Below are positions 1 to 5,997 of a stretch of DNA of 20,490 nt, one piece after another; position 1 is the first letter of the stretch, and each line of letters opens with the position of its first letter. The notes under the pieces were generated by a model that did no database searches, was not told the origin of the DNA, and worked only from the letters and a program-made list of their open reading frames with translations. A program made the position numbers and the translations under genes. Source of the DNA: a virus; the IMG/VR virus record IMGVR_UViG_3300015242_000047, positions 1-20,490 of that record. One strand, 5' to 3'.

Positions 1-456
1 GTCCTGATACGGCTTGAGATCGAGATCGCGCGGGACCCTGGTCAGGGTTTCGTCCCCGATCCGTTTGACGAATTTGCGCATGAAGCGGTCATAGGCCTGC
101 CAGGTCACTCCCGACGCCCGCACCGCGGCCTGTTCGGCGCGGGTCGCAATCTGGTGCGCATGCAGGTAGCGCAAGCCGAGCTGGTCGATCAGGGCCTTTT
201 CGACCGCCTCATGCAGAATGAGAAAACGATCGGTCTTGATCCGGCGGCCCCGAAAGGTGAACCACCGCGGCATATGCCGATCGATGTAGATGGTCCTGCC
301 GTTGCGGCTGTACCCGGCGAGATACGGGATGTCGTGCCGCCGGTCGAGCTTCTTGATCTGGCGAACCACGGCGTCGAGCGCGCGATCCATCATGAAGCTC
401 GACACATACCATTCAGGCACCCGCAGCTTTGCTGGGCCGGCACGTTTCGCGGGCAT
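1..456 (-). CDS. Conserved hypothetical protein, alphaproteobacterial type, 3' end cut off by the window edge
   Basis: Reading the minus strand from ATG at 456 gives 152 codons without a stop down to base 1, so only the N-terminal part is present. GAAGGA lies 7 bases before the ATG, which decides the start. The product begins MPAKRAGPAKLRVPEWY and contains IPYLAGYSRNGRTIYIDRH (about residues 43-61), LHEAVEKALID (81-91), YLHAHQIATRAEQAAV (97-112) and VPRDLDLKPYQD (141-152). From memory, this pattern matches hypothetical proteins of rhizobia and their prophages; no function is established. His82-Glu83, His99/His101 and Glu108 recall a metal-binding hydrolase, but there is no canonical HExxH, so that is only a thought. 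It is the only convincing minus-strand gene and points away from the phage genes. It may be a right-arm gene of a circularised genome, a host gene, or foreign sequence joined by assembly. Confidence 0.72.
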   Translation of the reverse strand, partial: MPAKRAGPAKLRVPEWYVSSFMMDRALDAVVRQIKKLDRRHDIPYLAGYSRNGRTIYIDRHMPRWFTFRGRRIKTDRFLILHEAVEKALIDQLGLRYLHAHQIATRAEQAAVRASGVTWQAYDRFMRKFVKRIGDETLTRVPRDLDLKPYQD

Positions 457-516
457 CGGCTTGTCCTTCAAAGGGGAGAGCGTGACAACGGCGCGAAGCA
501 GCCGTAAGGTCGTGGC

Positions 517-744
517 ATGACACAAGCACAGGCAATCGCAGCAGTGGCCATGGCCCTAGCAGGCCTCATCGCAGGTCTGGCCTCGTTCGAACTCTGGACG
601 ATGCGCAAGGCCAACAAGACGGCCACGGTCCCTGCCCGGGACATCATGCTCCTGGATGAGATCGAGTTTGAGTTCGAGTACGCCACCCGGGACGAGTCGG
701 ACTGGGACCACCAGGCGTACGTCATGTACCTCGAAGAGGTCTGA
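517..744 (+). CDS. Small membrane-anchored protein of unknown function (75 aa)
   Basis: The product has one hydrophobic segment near its N-terminus (about residues 6-27, AIAAVAMALAGLIAGLASFE), a short basic stretch (MRKANK), and an acidic, aromatic C-terminal part (DEIEFEFEYATRDESDWD). That suggests a single-pass membrane protein with an acidic tail on one side of the membrane. TAAGG lies about 7 bases before the ATG. It is the first gene of a rightward string of tiny genes, and the next start is 2 bases beyond its stop. I recognise no family. Small membrane proteins near phage genome ends include holin-like and superinfection-related proteins, but nothing here discriminates between them. Confidence 0.65.
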   Translation: MTQAQAIAAVAMALAGLIAGLASFELWTMRKANKTATVPARDIMLLDEIEFEFEYATRDESDWDHQAYVMYLEEV

Positions 745-746
745 TC

Positions 747-1079
747 ATGCCAGTCTACGTGCACGCCCCGCTCCCCGGCCCGTTCACGGTTTCGAAGCGA
801 ATCGGTGGCAAGCGCAAGCGCAAGCCCGCGGCCGGTAACCCGATCCTCGGTGTGGCCCTGGCCGTTCTCCTCTTCCCGCTCTTCATCTCGCTCGTGGTCT
901 GGTGGCTGGTGCTGGCCGTGTCCCTTGTTCTCGGGACGACCTTCACCGCGGTCGCTATCTTGCTCGCCCCGCTCCCGGGTCGGGTCCGTAGGTTCGAACT
1001 AGCCCGCCGCCCGTTCAAGGCCCCGGTCATGATGTGGCGAGGCCTTCTCCAGGCTTGCCGAAAGGTGGGCTTGTTATGA
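747..1079 (+). CDS. Small membrane protein with two predicted transmembrane segments (110 aa)
   Basis: After a basic stretch (KRIGGKRKRKPAAG, about residues 18-31) comes a long hydrophobic block from about 31 to 78, long enough for two membrane helices with a short turn (ILGVALAVLLFPLFISLVVWW, then LVLAVSLVLGTTFTAVAILLAPL). A basic C-terminal tail (GRVRRFELARRPF) follows. GAGG lies 7 bases before the ATG. The stop overlaps the next start as ATGA, so translation is probably coupled. Two helices and a charged tail resemble class II holins in outline, but so do many small membrane proteins, and no lysin gene is nearby. Unknown function is the safe label. Confidence 0.65.
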   Translation: MPVYVHAPLPGPFTVSKRIGGKRKRKPAAGNPILGVALAVLLFPLFISLVVWWLVLAVSLVLGTTFTAVAILLAPLPGRVRRFELARRPFKAPVMMWRGLLQACRKVGLL

Positions 1080-1291
1080 CCGCGACACTGGACCCGTACG
1101 AGATCTCGGCTCGGATAGAGAGGCTGGAGAAGCCCGCGCTCCGAGCGGTCTATGTCCTCAGCTGGTCCGAGGATGGCGAACCCCATGGCCGGGCGTTCAC
1201 CTCCAAGGCCTGCCTCAAGATGGCTGTTCGTGAACTCCAAGTCAACCGCTGGGTCGCGTACACGATTCACCACCTGGTGGTGGAGGCATGA
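1076..1291 (+). CDS. Hypothetical protein (71 aa)
   Basis: The start is the ATG at 1076, which overlaps the previous stop as ATGA and follows AAAGGTGGG at 1061-1069. An in-frame upstream ATG at 1034 lies inside the preceding gene without a clear binding site, so it was not used. The product (MTATLDPYEISARIERLEKP...) is soluble-looking with a central charged part and a possible beta-rich C-terminal half (VNRWVAYTIHHLVVEA). No family was recognised. It belongs to the coupled chain of small genes; its stop overlaps the next ATG. Confidence 0.6.
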   Translation: MTATLDPYEISARIERLEKPALRAVYVLSWSEDGEPHGRAFTSKACLKMAVRELQVNRWVAYTIHHLVVEA

Positions 1292-1401
1292 ACACGCTGT
1301 GGAACATCTGGACCACGATCGCCCGGTGGCGGTTCGAGGCGAGTACTCGGGTGATGAAGGCCCGTGAGATTGCCGAACTCGAAAAGAGGTCAAACCGATG
1401 A
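1288..1401 (+). CDS. Mini-gene, 37-aa hypothetical protein
   Basis: This 37-codon frame starts with ATG inside the previous stop (ATGA, 1288-1291) and ends with TGA overlapping the next ATG in the same way (1398-1401). It gives MNTLWNIWTTIARWRFEAS followed by a charged helix-like end (RVMKAREIAELEKRSNR). The N-terminal half is Trp-rich and amphipathic, so membrane-surface association is possible. GGAGG sits only one base before the ATG, so initiation probably depends on reinitiation by ribosomes finishing the upstream gene. The exact fit between two genes is the main evidence that it is real. Confidence 0.5.
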   Translation: MNTLWNIWTTIARWRFEASTRVMKAREIAELEKRSNR

Positions 1402-1625
1402 GCGTGCTCACCGTGATCGGCATCATTCTCTGGGCCCTGGTCATCGCCGGAACGGCGTACTGTGCGTCCCTGAGCCACCAGCTTCGCGTGAACCGTAAGA
1501 ACGAAGCCCAGGCTCAGGCGAGGTACGAGAACAGCCTGGCTTACTTCCACGACCGGATCGTGGCCAAAGAGACCCAGAACATTGACCGTGACGCGGCCCG
1601 GGTCCTGTATGGAGACAAGCCGTGA
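1398..1625 (+). CDS. Small membrane-anchored protein with charged C-terminal helix (75 aa)
   Basis: Residues 2-24 (VLTVIGIILWALVIAGTAY is the core) form one hydrophobic segment close to the N-terminus. The rest is charged and probably helical (HQLRVNRKNEAQAQARYENSL). This is the layout of a signal-anchored, spanin- or Rz-like small protein, but there is no specific family evidence. AGAGG lies 8 bases upstream of the ATG. Both ends overlap neighbours by 4 bases: ATGA at the start and GTGA at the end. Confidence 0.62.
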   Translation: MSVLTVIGIILWALVIAGTAYCASLSHQLRVNRKNEAQAQARYENSLAYFHDRIVAKETQNIDRDAARVLYGDKP

Positions 1626-1705
1626 ACACGGCCTGTGATGAACACTGCGCGGATTGCCCGTTTTCGTGCCACGCGGAAGCTGAGGAGCCGACCGATGTCG
1701 AGTGA
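1622..1705 (+). CDS. Mini-gene, 27-aa cysteine-rich peptide
   Basis: GTG at 1622 overlaps the previous TGA as GTGA, and GGAGA lies 6 bases before it. The peptide starts NTACDEHCADCPFSCH after its initiator and ends acidic (EEPTDVE). It holds four cysteines (5, 9, 12, 16) and two histidines (8, 17) in 13 residues, which could bind a metal ion. Its stop lies 10 bases inside the next gene. A competing reading is an in-frame upstream extension of the next gene from ATG 1635, but the binding site there is poor. The evidence is position, binding site and the striking cysteine spacing, not homology. Confidence 0.4.
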   Translation: MNTACDEHCADCPFSCHAEAEEPTDVE

Positions 1706-2018
1706 AGTTGAGTTTGATGGGGATTCGGCCCTAGAGATTGTCCTGAAAGACTTTGCGTTGAGGACCGGGCAGGATTTTGCTTTGGTCCTTTCCCCCGAGA
1801 GCGATGACGTGTGGACAGCTAAGATCATTCCCGTTTCTGAAATCCCAACGACCGTAGTGGGCAAGGCAGCGGGAAATGAACTTCTTAAAATATCGGATCG
1901 GGCTATCCGCCGTGGCTTGGAATGGTACGCCCAGGCCGAGGCCGATATCGCTGCGGACAAGGCGCTCGAAGAGCGGATCCGAGCCGGACTCGGTGCTGAC
2001 GAGGATGAAGACGAATAA
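1695..2018 (+). CDS. Acidic hypothetical protein (107 aa)
   Basis: The start is the ATG at 1695, preceded 7 bases upstream by GAGGAG. Starting at 1635 would add 20 residues rich in arginine that do not resemble the rest. The protein is strongly acidic, has a possible alpha/beta central part (DSALEIVLKDFALRTGQDFALVL in two pieces, then VWTAKIIPVSEIP), and ends in an acidic tail (GADEDEDE). No family was recognised. It is the last gene of the small-gene chain; a hairpin follows its stop, so transcription or translation may be modulated there. Confidence 0.6.
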   Translation: MSSEVEFDGDSALEIVLKDFALRTGQDFALVLSPESDDVWTAKIIPVSEIPTTVVGKAAGNELLKISDRAIRRGLEWYAQAEADIAADKALEERIRAGLGADEDEDE

Positions 2019-2033
2019 AGCTTACCGGAAGCC

Positions 2034-2068
2034 CTAGACCGCAGGCCCTTACCGGGTGTGTGGTCTAG
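2034..2068 (+). promoter_or_regulatory. Intergenic hairpin (possible attenuator or weak terminator)
   Basis: CTAGACC at 2034-2040 pairs perfectly with GGTCTAG at 2062-2068. Inside the 21-base loop, CCC (2046-2048) can pair with GGG (2053-2055). There is no T-run after it, so it is not a standard intrinsic terminator. It sits between the small-gene chain and the leader-type frame. Confidence 0.4.
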
Positions 2069-2091
2069 AGGCATGTCGCTAGGAGGTTGCC

Positions 2092-2139
2092 ATGGTTACT
2101 CTGGTACTTGCCCCCGTCCTAGGAGGTGGTCCTATCTAG
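2092..2139 (+). CDS. Possible leader peptide (15 aa) coupled to the next gene
   Basis: A consensus AGGAGG (2081-2086) is followed after 5 bases by ATG and a frame encoding MVTLVLAPVLGGGPI. The frame ends with TAG, whose last base is the first base of the GTG start of the next gene (TAGTG). A second AGGAGG (2121-2126), the binding site of that next gene, lies inside this frame, so ribosomes translating the leader would pass over it. CTAGGAGGT is repeated at both sites. The strong site and exact stop/start overlap argue for real translation, but the peptide is too short for composition or homology tests. Confidence 0.4.
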   Translation: MVTLVLAPVLGGGPI

Positions 2140-2366
2140 TGGCCGTCTCAAAACTGGAATTCGGTCGTGGCCACGACCTGTTCGATTATTGGGCTAGTGG
2201 CCCAGGGAGGGCGCGGTGGATTGCCTCGCCCACGCCCTGGACCACGCTCCGTAATCTCCTGGTCAAGGCCGGGGTCCCTGCTCGCGAAGCCCCCGGGCTC
2301 GCAACGAACATCATGCAGTCCACGCCCGAGGGTCGCGCAGCGTTTAAGCTCCATCACTCCAAGTAA
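2139..2366 (+). CDS. Small conserved actinophage-type protein upstream of the packaging genes (75 aa)
   Basis: GTG at 2139 is chosen because it overlaps the leader stop (TAGTG) and has AGGAGG at 2121-2126, although the 12-base spacing is long. In-frame ATGs at 2058 and 2073 would add unlikely N-terminal residues without binding sites. The product contains FGRGHDLFDYWASGPGRARW and SPTPWTTLRNLLVKAGV, then a segment about release or traversal of a small helical fold (GLATNIMQSTPEGRAAF). I recall similar short proteins near the left end of actinophage genomes, with no known function. It precedes the glycosyltransferase pair by 12 bases. Confidence 0.7.
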   Translation: MAVSKLEFGRGHDLFDYWASGPGRARWIASPTPWTTLRNLLVKAGVPAREAPGLATNIMQSTPEGRAAFKLHHSK

Positions 2367-2378
2367 AGAGGCTCCCAG

Positions 2379-3044
2379 GTGGACGTTCACACGATCGTGC
2401 TCACGAACGGCCGTGGTGCGTGCCTGGCCCGGATGATGGAGTCGTACGAGACCTATGTCGGGACCCCGTCCGGGACTATTGTGGACGACTCCGGTGATTC
2501 TAATTACCGAGAGTATCTAGAACGTGACTATCCGGGTTGGAGGATCGCCCCCGTAGCTGACGAGGCCTGCGGCTATTCCGCAGCCATGCAGAAAGTGTGG
2601 TCGATCGCGGCCGAGCACGAATACGTGTTCCTTATCGAAGATGATTTCGTGTTTCAGCGCGCGGTCTCGCCCGGTCTTCTGGCAGAAATCCTGGACAAGA
2701 ATCCACACCTGTTCCAATTTGTATTGGTTCGCCAACCCTGGTTCCCACACGAGGTCGCGGCCGGGTCTTTACTGGCCTCGATCGAGGGCATGGGCTTCCC
2801 GTTGAACCTCACTGGGACTAACGGGAACTCGTACCTCACCCATCTCCGTGGGTGGTCCACCAATCCAACCGTGTTCCGAGGCTCTGATTGGGTCCGTGAC
2901 CGCCCCTGGCCGGAGGGGGAGGGATCAGAGTACCGGTTCGGTCTCAATCTGGTACAGGATGAACCCGGGCGTCTATTTGCCTACTGGGGGGACGGGTCCG
3001 AATACGTGGAACACATCGGCCAACGTACAGGATTCGGACATTGA
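2379..3044 (+). CDS. GT-A fold glycosyltransferase, GT2-like (221 aa)
   Basis: The enzyme probably transfers a sugar from a nucleotide-sugar donor. It starts with a short strand and loop typical of GT2 proteins (HTIVLTNGRGACLARMMES), has VDDSGD at about 35-40, and carries the acidic metal-binding motif as FLIEDDF (E87, D88, D89) after a helix containing CGYSAAMQKVW. The end, YVEHIGQRTGFGH, resembles the C-terminus of other phage glycosyltransferases. GTG is the start; AAAGAGG lies 7 bases before it. The stop overlaps the TTG start of the next glycosyltransferase, so the two are coupled and likely act together. Being next to packaging genes, it may modify a virion protein or the host envelope; acceptor and donor cannot be read from the sequence. 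Confidence 0.8.
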   Translation: MDVHTIVLTNGRGACLARMMESYETYVGTPSGTIVDDSGDSNYREYLERDYPGWRIAPVADEACGYSAAMQKVWSIAAEHEYVFLIEDDFVFQRAVSPGLLAEILDKNPHLFQFVLVRQPWFPHEVAAGSLLASIEGMGFPLNLTGTNGNSYLTHLRGWSTNPTVFRGSDWVRDRPWPEGEGSEYRFGLNLVQDEPGRLFAYWGDGSEYVEHIGQRTGFGH

Positions 3045-3637
3045 CCGCCGCGATCTGCATCCCGTGGAGACCCTCGGCTAAGCGAGAGCCGCTTTTGAGC
3101 GCCCTGATGGACAAGCTCTTGGGCTACACCGTGTACTTCGCGGATTCCGACCCGGGCGAGTTCTCACGGGCTCAGGCAGCGAACAAAGCGGTGGCTCAGG
3201 CATTGGCCGAAGGCCATGACGTAGTAGTGGTCAACGATGCCGACACGATCTCGACTCCGTCTTCTCTTCGTAACGCGATTGACCGGACGCGACTCGATGG
3301 CAGGCCCCGGCTTCCGTATGACAAGTACGTGCTCATGGACCAACCCCAGACTGAATCGTACCTGAAGTCACCTGTTTGGTCAAATCTGCCCGATGAGCCC
3401 GAGTACGTGGGGTCGGTATCGGGTGTTCTCGTGTTTCGTTCGGATTCGTGGCTTGACATTGGTGGCTTCGATGAGCGATATCGCGGTTGGGGCCACGAAG
3501 ACAACGATATGGCAGCTCGGGCCGGGTTCGATCGGGTCCCCGGCCGCGTGTGGTCGCTGTATCACCAGCCAGATGATCGTTCAGTCTCGGATCCACGTAA
3601 TCTCAGGATTTATCGGGAAACCTACGGTCTGACGTGA
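3041..3637 (+). CDS. GT-A fold glycosyltransferase with GT7 (galactosyltransferase) C-terminal motif (198 aa)
   Basis: The metal-binding motif is NDAD (residues 65-68) after the strand HDVVVV. Further on comes GGFDERYRGWGHEDNDMAAR (141-160), the signature of the C-terminal domain of the galactosyltransferase GT7 family and related polypeptide GalNAc transferases (G-W-G-x-E-D-x-D). H175 in SLYHQPDDR is a plausible metal ligand. At about 200 residues it is a minimal catalytic domain without extras. The start is TTG overlapping the preceding stop as TTGA, an uncommon start codon that implies low-level, coupled translation. Its stop overlaps the next gene's GTG. It likely works with the preceding transferase, adding successive or alternative sugars. 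Confidence 0.82.
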   Translation: MTAAICIPWRPSAKREPLLSALMDKLLGYTVYFADSDPGEFSRAQAANKAVAQALAEGHDVVVVNDADTISTPSSLRNAIDRTRLDGRPRLPYDKYVLMDQPQTESYLKSPVWSNLPDEPEYVGSVSGVLVFRSDSWLDIGGFDERYRGWGHEDNDMAARAGFDRVPGRVWSLYHQPDDRSVSDPRNLRIYRETYGLT

Positions 3638-3930
3638 CCACTCACTGGAATCGGGAAAAGCGCGAAGACCGGTTGTACTTTTCTCCGGCCGAGCGCCGGG
3701 CCGTTCTTCGTCGTGACCGATTCAAATGCTATTTGTGCGGCAATAAAGCGACTGAGGTTGATCACGTGGTCCCGGCCGCCGAAGGCGGACAGCATACGCC
3801 CGAAAATGCGGCCGCGATTTGCTCAGGGTGCCACACAGTCAAGACGAGGAACGAAGCCCGGCGCGGTTACGCGCGACGCCAAGCCAAACTCAAGCTTCCG
3901 ACAGACCCACACCCGTTCGATTTTACGTAG
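3634..3930 (+). CDS. HNH endonuclease (98 aa)
   Basis: The protein has a zinc site made by C32-x2-C35 and C63-x2-C66, with the HNH core as D43-H44 in TEVDHVVPAAEGG, N58 in PENAAAICSGC, and H67 followed by K70. These are the standard elements of small phage HNH nucleases. Such genes beside the terminase genes are common in siphoviruses, where HNH proteins can support terminase cleavage and packaging. The GTG start overlaps the previous stop (GTGA). Length and context favour a packaging role over a homing endonuclease, which is more often inserted within another gene. Confidence 0.92.
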   Translation: MTTHWNREKREDRLYFSPAERRAVLRRDRFKCYLCGNKATEVDHVVPAAEGGQHTPENAAAICSGCHTVKTRNEARRGYARRQAKLKLPTDPHPFDFT

Positions 3931-3939
3931 GAGGTCAAG

Positions 3940-4371
3940 ATGGCCGGGTCCCCCATTAAACGCGCCGACGAGAGAATGGGTAAGCCCCGATCCGCCGCCG
4001 ACGCGCCTTCAAACATCGATAAGCTCGAATTCTCTGCGGAGCTCACATATCCAGAGCCGGATTTTGAATGGCACCCCATCGCGCTGTACGCGTGGGAAGC
4101 CTATAAGAAGTCCCCGGGCTCGATTTACTACTCCGAAACAGATATCGCGTTCGGATGGCTCACATGCGAGGCAATCCACGTAGCAGCCCGAGACGGTTCG
4201 GCCATGAAAATGTCTGCGGCCGACTCTATGATGCGTGCCGCCTTGTTCAATGAGGCAGATCGTCGCAAAGCTCGGATCGAGTACACGCGTAAGCCCGTTG
4301 AGCCGAACCCGGAAGCGGACGCGAACATCGAAGAGTTCAGAAAGAGGCGCGCCGCCCGGTCCGCTACCTAG
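3940..4371 (+). CDS. terS: Terminase small subunit
   Basis: This 143-aa protein lies directly upstream of the terminase large subunit and contains the pattern typical of actinophage small terminases: WHPIALYAWEAYKKSPGSIYY (about 44-64 in two parts), then SETDIAFGWLTCEAI and a final basic helix (EEFRKRRAARS). The small subunit would recognise phage DNA and regulate the large-subunit ATPase. AGGAGG lies 5 bases upstream of ATG. The charged, probably disordered N-terminal 30 residues (IKRADERMGKPRSAADAPS) are also usual. No classical helix-turn-helix is obvious to the eye. Confidence 0.85.
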   Translation: MAGSPIKRADERMGKPRSAADAPSNIDKLEFSAELTYPEPDFEWHPIALYAWEAYKKSPGSIYYSETDIAFGWLTCEAIHVAARDGSAMKMSAADSMMRAALFNEADRRKARIEYTRKPVEPNPEADANIEEFRKRRAARSAT

Positions 4372-4386
4372 GCCCAGGAGGCCCAC

Positions 4387-5976
4387 GTGCCCGCTAAGCG
4401 CATTCGCCCGGACGCCCCGGGCCCGAAGAGGACACTGGGCGACCAAGTTCTTGAGTGGGCTATGGCGAACCTCGTTCATGCGGTCACAGGCAAGCCCTGG
4501 GTCCCGATCCCGGAGCATGAGCACTTCATCCTGTCGTGGTACTCGATAGACGAGAACGGCGATTGGACGTATTCAAAGGGGTACATGCGTCGGGCTCGTG
4601 GTACGGCCAAGTCACCTCTCGCGGCCATACTTACGGCCATCGAGCTGTGTGGCCCCTGTCGTTTTGGGGGCTGGGACTCAGATGGATACCCGGTCGCGGT
4701 ACCCGAACCAGCCCCGGAGTGCCAGATCATGGCTACGTCGGTGGCCCAGACACGCCCGATCTTCGCGATCGTGGCGAACTCCTTCTCGCCCGCGGCTGTA
4801 GCCGAGTACGGGCTGGAGTTCGGGAAGGAAATGATCACTAAGTCGGCGAGCCCCAGAGGGCGCCTGGACGTGGTCCCTAACCACGCTCGGGCACTGCGAG
4901 GCTTCCGGCCCACGTTCGTGGCCGTAGACGAGACCTCAGAGCTCGTAAGCGGCAACGGCGGACACGAGTCCATCACTCGTATCGACGGTAACCTAGACAA
5001 GAACCCGGGGGGGCGCGCACGCAGGCTGGACCTGTCTAACGCGTACGTCCCGGGTGAAGACTCGGTTGCCGAACGAGTAACCGTTGCATGGGGAAAGCAA
5101 GTCCAGCAATGGGGCTTCTCGCACACGCTCCTTGACTCACTCGAAGCCGACCCGAGCTTGAAGCTTACGGACCCGGATGAGCTCAGGGAAGCGATTAAGC
5201 AAGCGTCCGGTGATGCCACCTGGCTGAACATTGAACGCTTGGTTCGAACCGCGCAGGATCCGGATAAAGCTGTATCCCATTTCCGGCGCGAGCATCTCAA
5301 TCAGATTACATCCGAAGAAGACTCGCTCATCTCCGCACAAGCTTACGATCGGCGCTCGACAGCGTCCCCGCTTAAGCCCGCTGAAGATGTGATCCTCGGA
5401 TTTGACGGATCGTTGTCGGGGGACGGGACGGCGCTGGTCGCTTATCGTTGCTCGGATCGGTCCTTTCACTTACTCCACTACCAAGAACCGGATCCGCTGG
5501 AGCCGGATTGGCGCGTGGACGAAGAAGCGGTTGACGATGCGTTCCGGGCCGCCATGGACAAATACAACGTCCTGGCCGCGGGTTGTGACGTACACCCTTT
5601 CGAAAGTTGGGTCCTCGCCTGGAATCGAGATTTCGGCGAGAAGATGAAAGTAGCTGCGTCTACGTCTGGCCCCTTGATCCGGGACAACCGGGCCGCGCGC
5701 AGAGATCTTACTCTGGGTTGTGAGTCGCTGGTCGGCGAGATCAACTCGGAGAAGATCGGATTTGCTGAGAATTCTGTTCAGATGAGACAACACTGGCTTA
5801 ACGCCAAGAAGGCCGAGAATCGCTACGGTATCAGTTTCCGTAAGGAAACCAAGAACAGTGTTCGCCGAGTCGATATTGTGGCCGCGTCTCTCATGGCTTA
5901 TTTGCTTTCTCAGAAACTCGATGCCCTGGCGTTAGAAGCGCCGGTTAACCGAAGAGGTTCCGCTATGTCCTGGTGA
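4387..5976 (+). CDS. terL: Terminase large subunit (packaging ATPase and nuclease)
   Basis: This 529-aa protein carries both terminase domains. The Walker A-type loop is RRARGTAKSPLAA (68-80), the variant common in actinophages, and Walker B with its catalytic glutamate is TFVAVDE (176-182). The C-terminal RNase H-like nuclease shows the expected acidic residues: D340 in ILGFDGS, D401 in AAGCDVHPFESW, and D496 in RRVDIVAASLMAY. It drives ATP-dependent DNA movement through the portal and cuts the DNA at the end of packaging. GTG is the start, with AGGAGG 5 bases before it. Length is normal for the family and no motif is missing. Packaging mode (cos or headful) cannot be inferred from this window. 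Confidence 0.97.
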   Translation: MPAKRIRPDAPGPKRTLGDQVLEWAMANLVHAVTGKPWVPIPEHEHFILSWYSIDENGDWTYSKGYMRRARGTAKSPLAAILTAIELCGPCRFGGWDSDGYPVAVPEPAPECQIMATSVAQTRPIFAIVANSFSPAAVAEYGLEFGKEMITKSASPRGRLDVVPNHARALRGFRPTFVAVDETSELVSGNGGHESITRIDGNLDKNPGGRARRLDLSNAYVPGEDSVAERVTVAWGKQVQQWGFSHTLLDSLEADPSLKLTDPDELREAIKQASGDATWLNIERLVRTAQDPDKAVSHFRREHLNQITSEEDSLISAQAYDRRSTASPLKPAEDVILGFDGSLSGDGTALVAYRCSDRSFHLLHYQEPDPLEPDWRVDEEAVDDAFRAAMDKYNVLAAGCDVHPFESWVLAWNRDFGEKMKVAASTSGPLIRDNRAARRDLTLGCESLVGEINSEKIGFAENSVQMRQHWLNAKKAENRYGISFRKETKNSVRRVDIVAASLMAYLLSQKLDALALEAPVNRRGSAMSW

Positions 5977-5997
5977 CACGGCCGAAAGGAAACAACC

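Noticed and set aside
154-507. 117-codon plus-strand frame at the left end
   Set aside because: It is antisense to the minus-strand partial gene, whose motifs and binding site are convincing; its Pro/His-rich product looks like an antisense by-product.
755-1444. 229-codon minus-strand frame
   Set aside because: It lies opposite four coupled plus-strand genes with binding sites; the Arg/Ser/Pro-rich product is typical of antisense frames in GC-rich DNA.
1541-2074. 177-codon minus-strand frame opposite the acidic 107-aa gene
   Set aside because: Ser/Arg-rich product without motifs, and no clear ribosome binding site; the plus strand fits the gene chain.
2034-2075. tRNA-like fold after the small-gene chain
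   Set aside because: Only one 7-bp stem with an inner 3-bp pairing; no anticodon or T arm, and far too short for a tRNA.
4476-5300. 274-codon minus-strand frame
   Set aside because: Entirely antisense to the terminase large subunit, whose catalytic motifs are all present.
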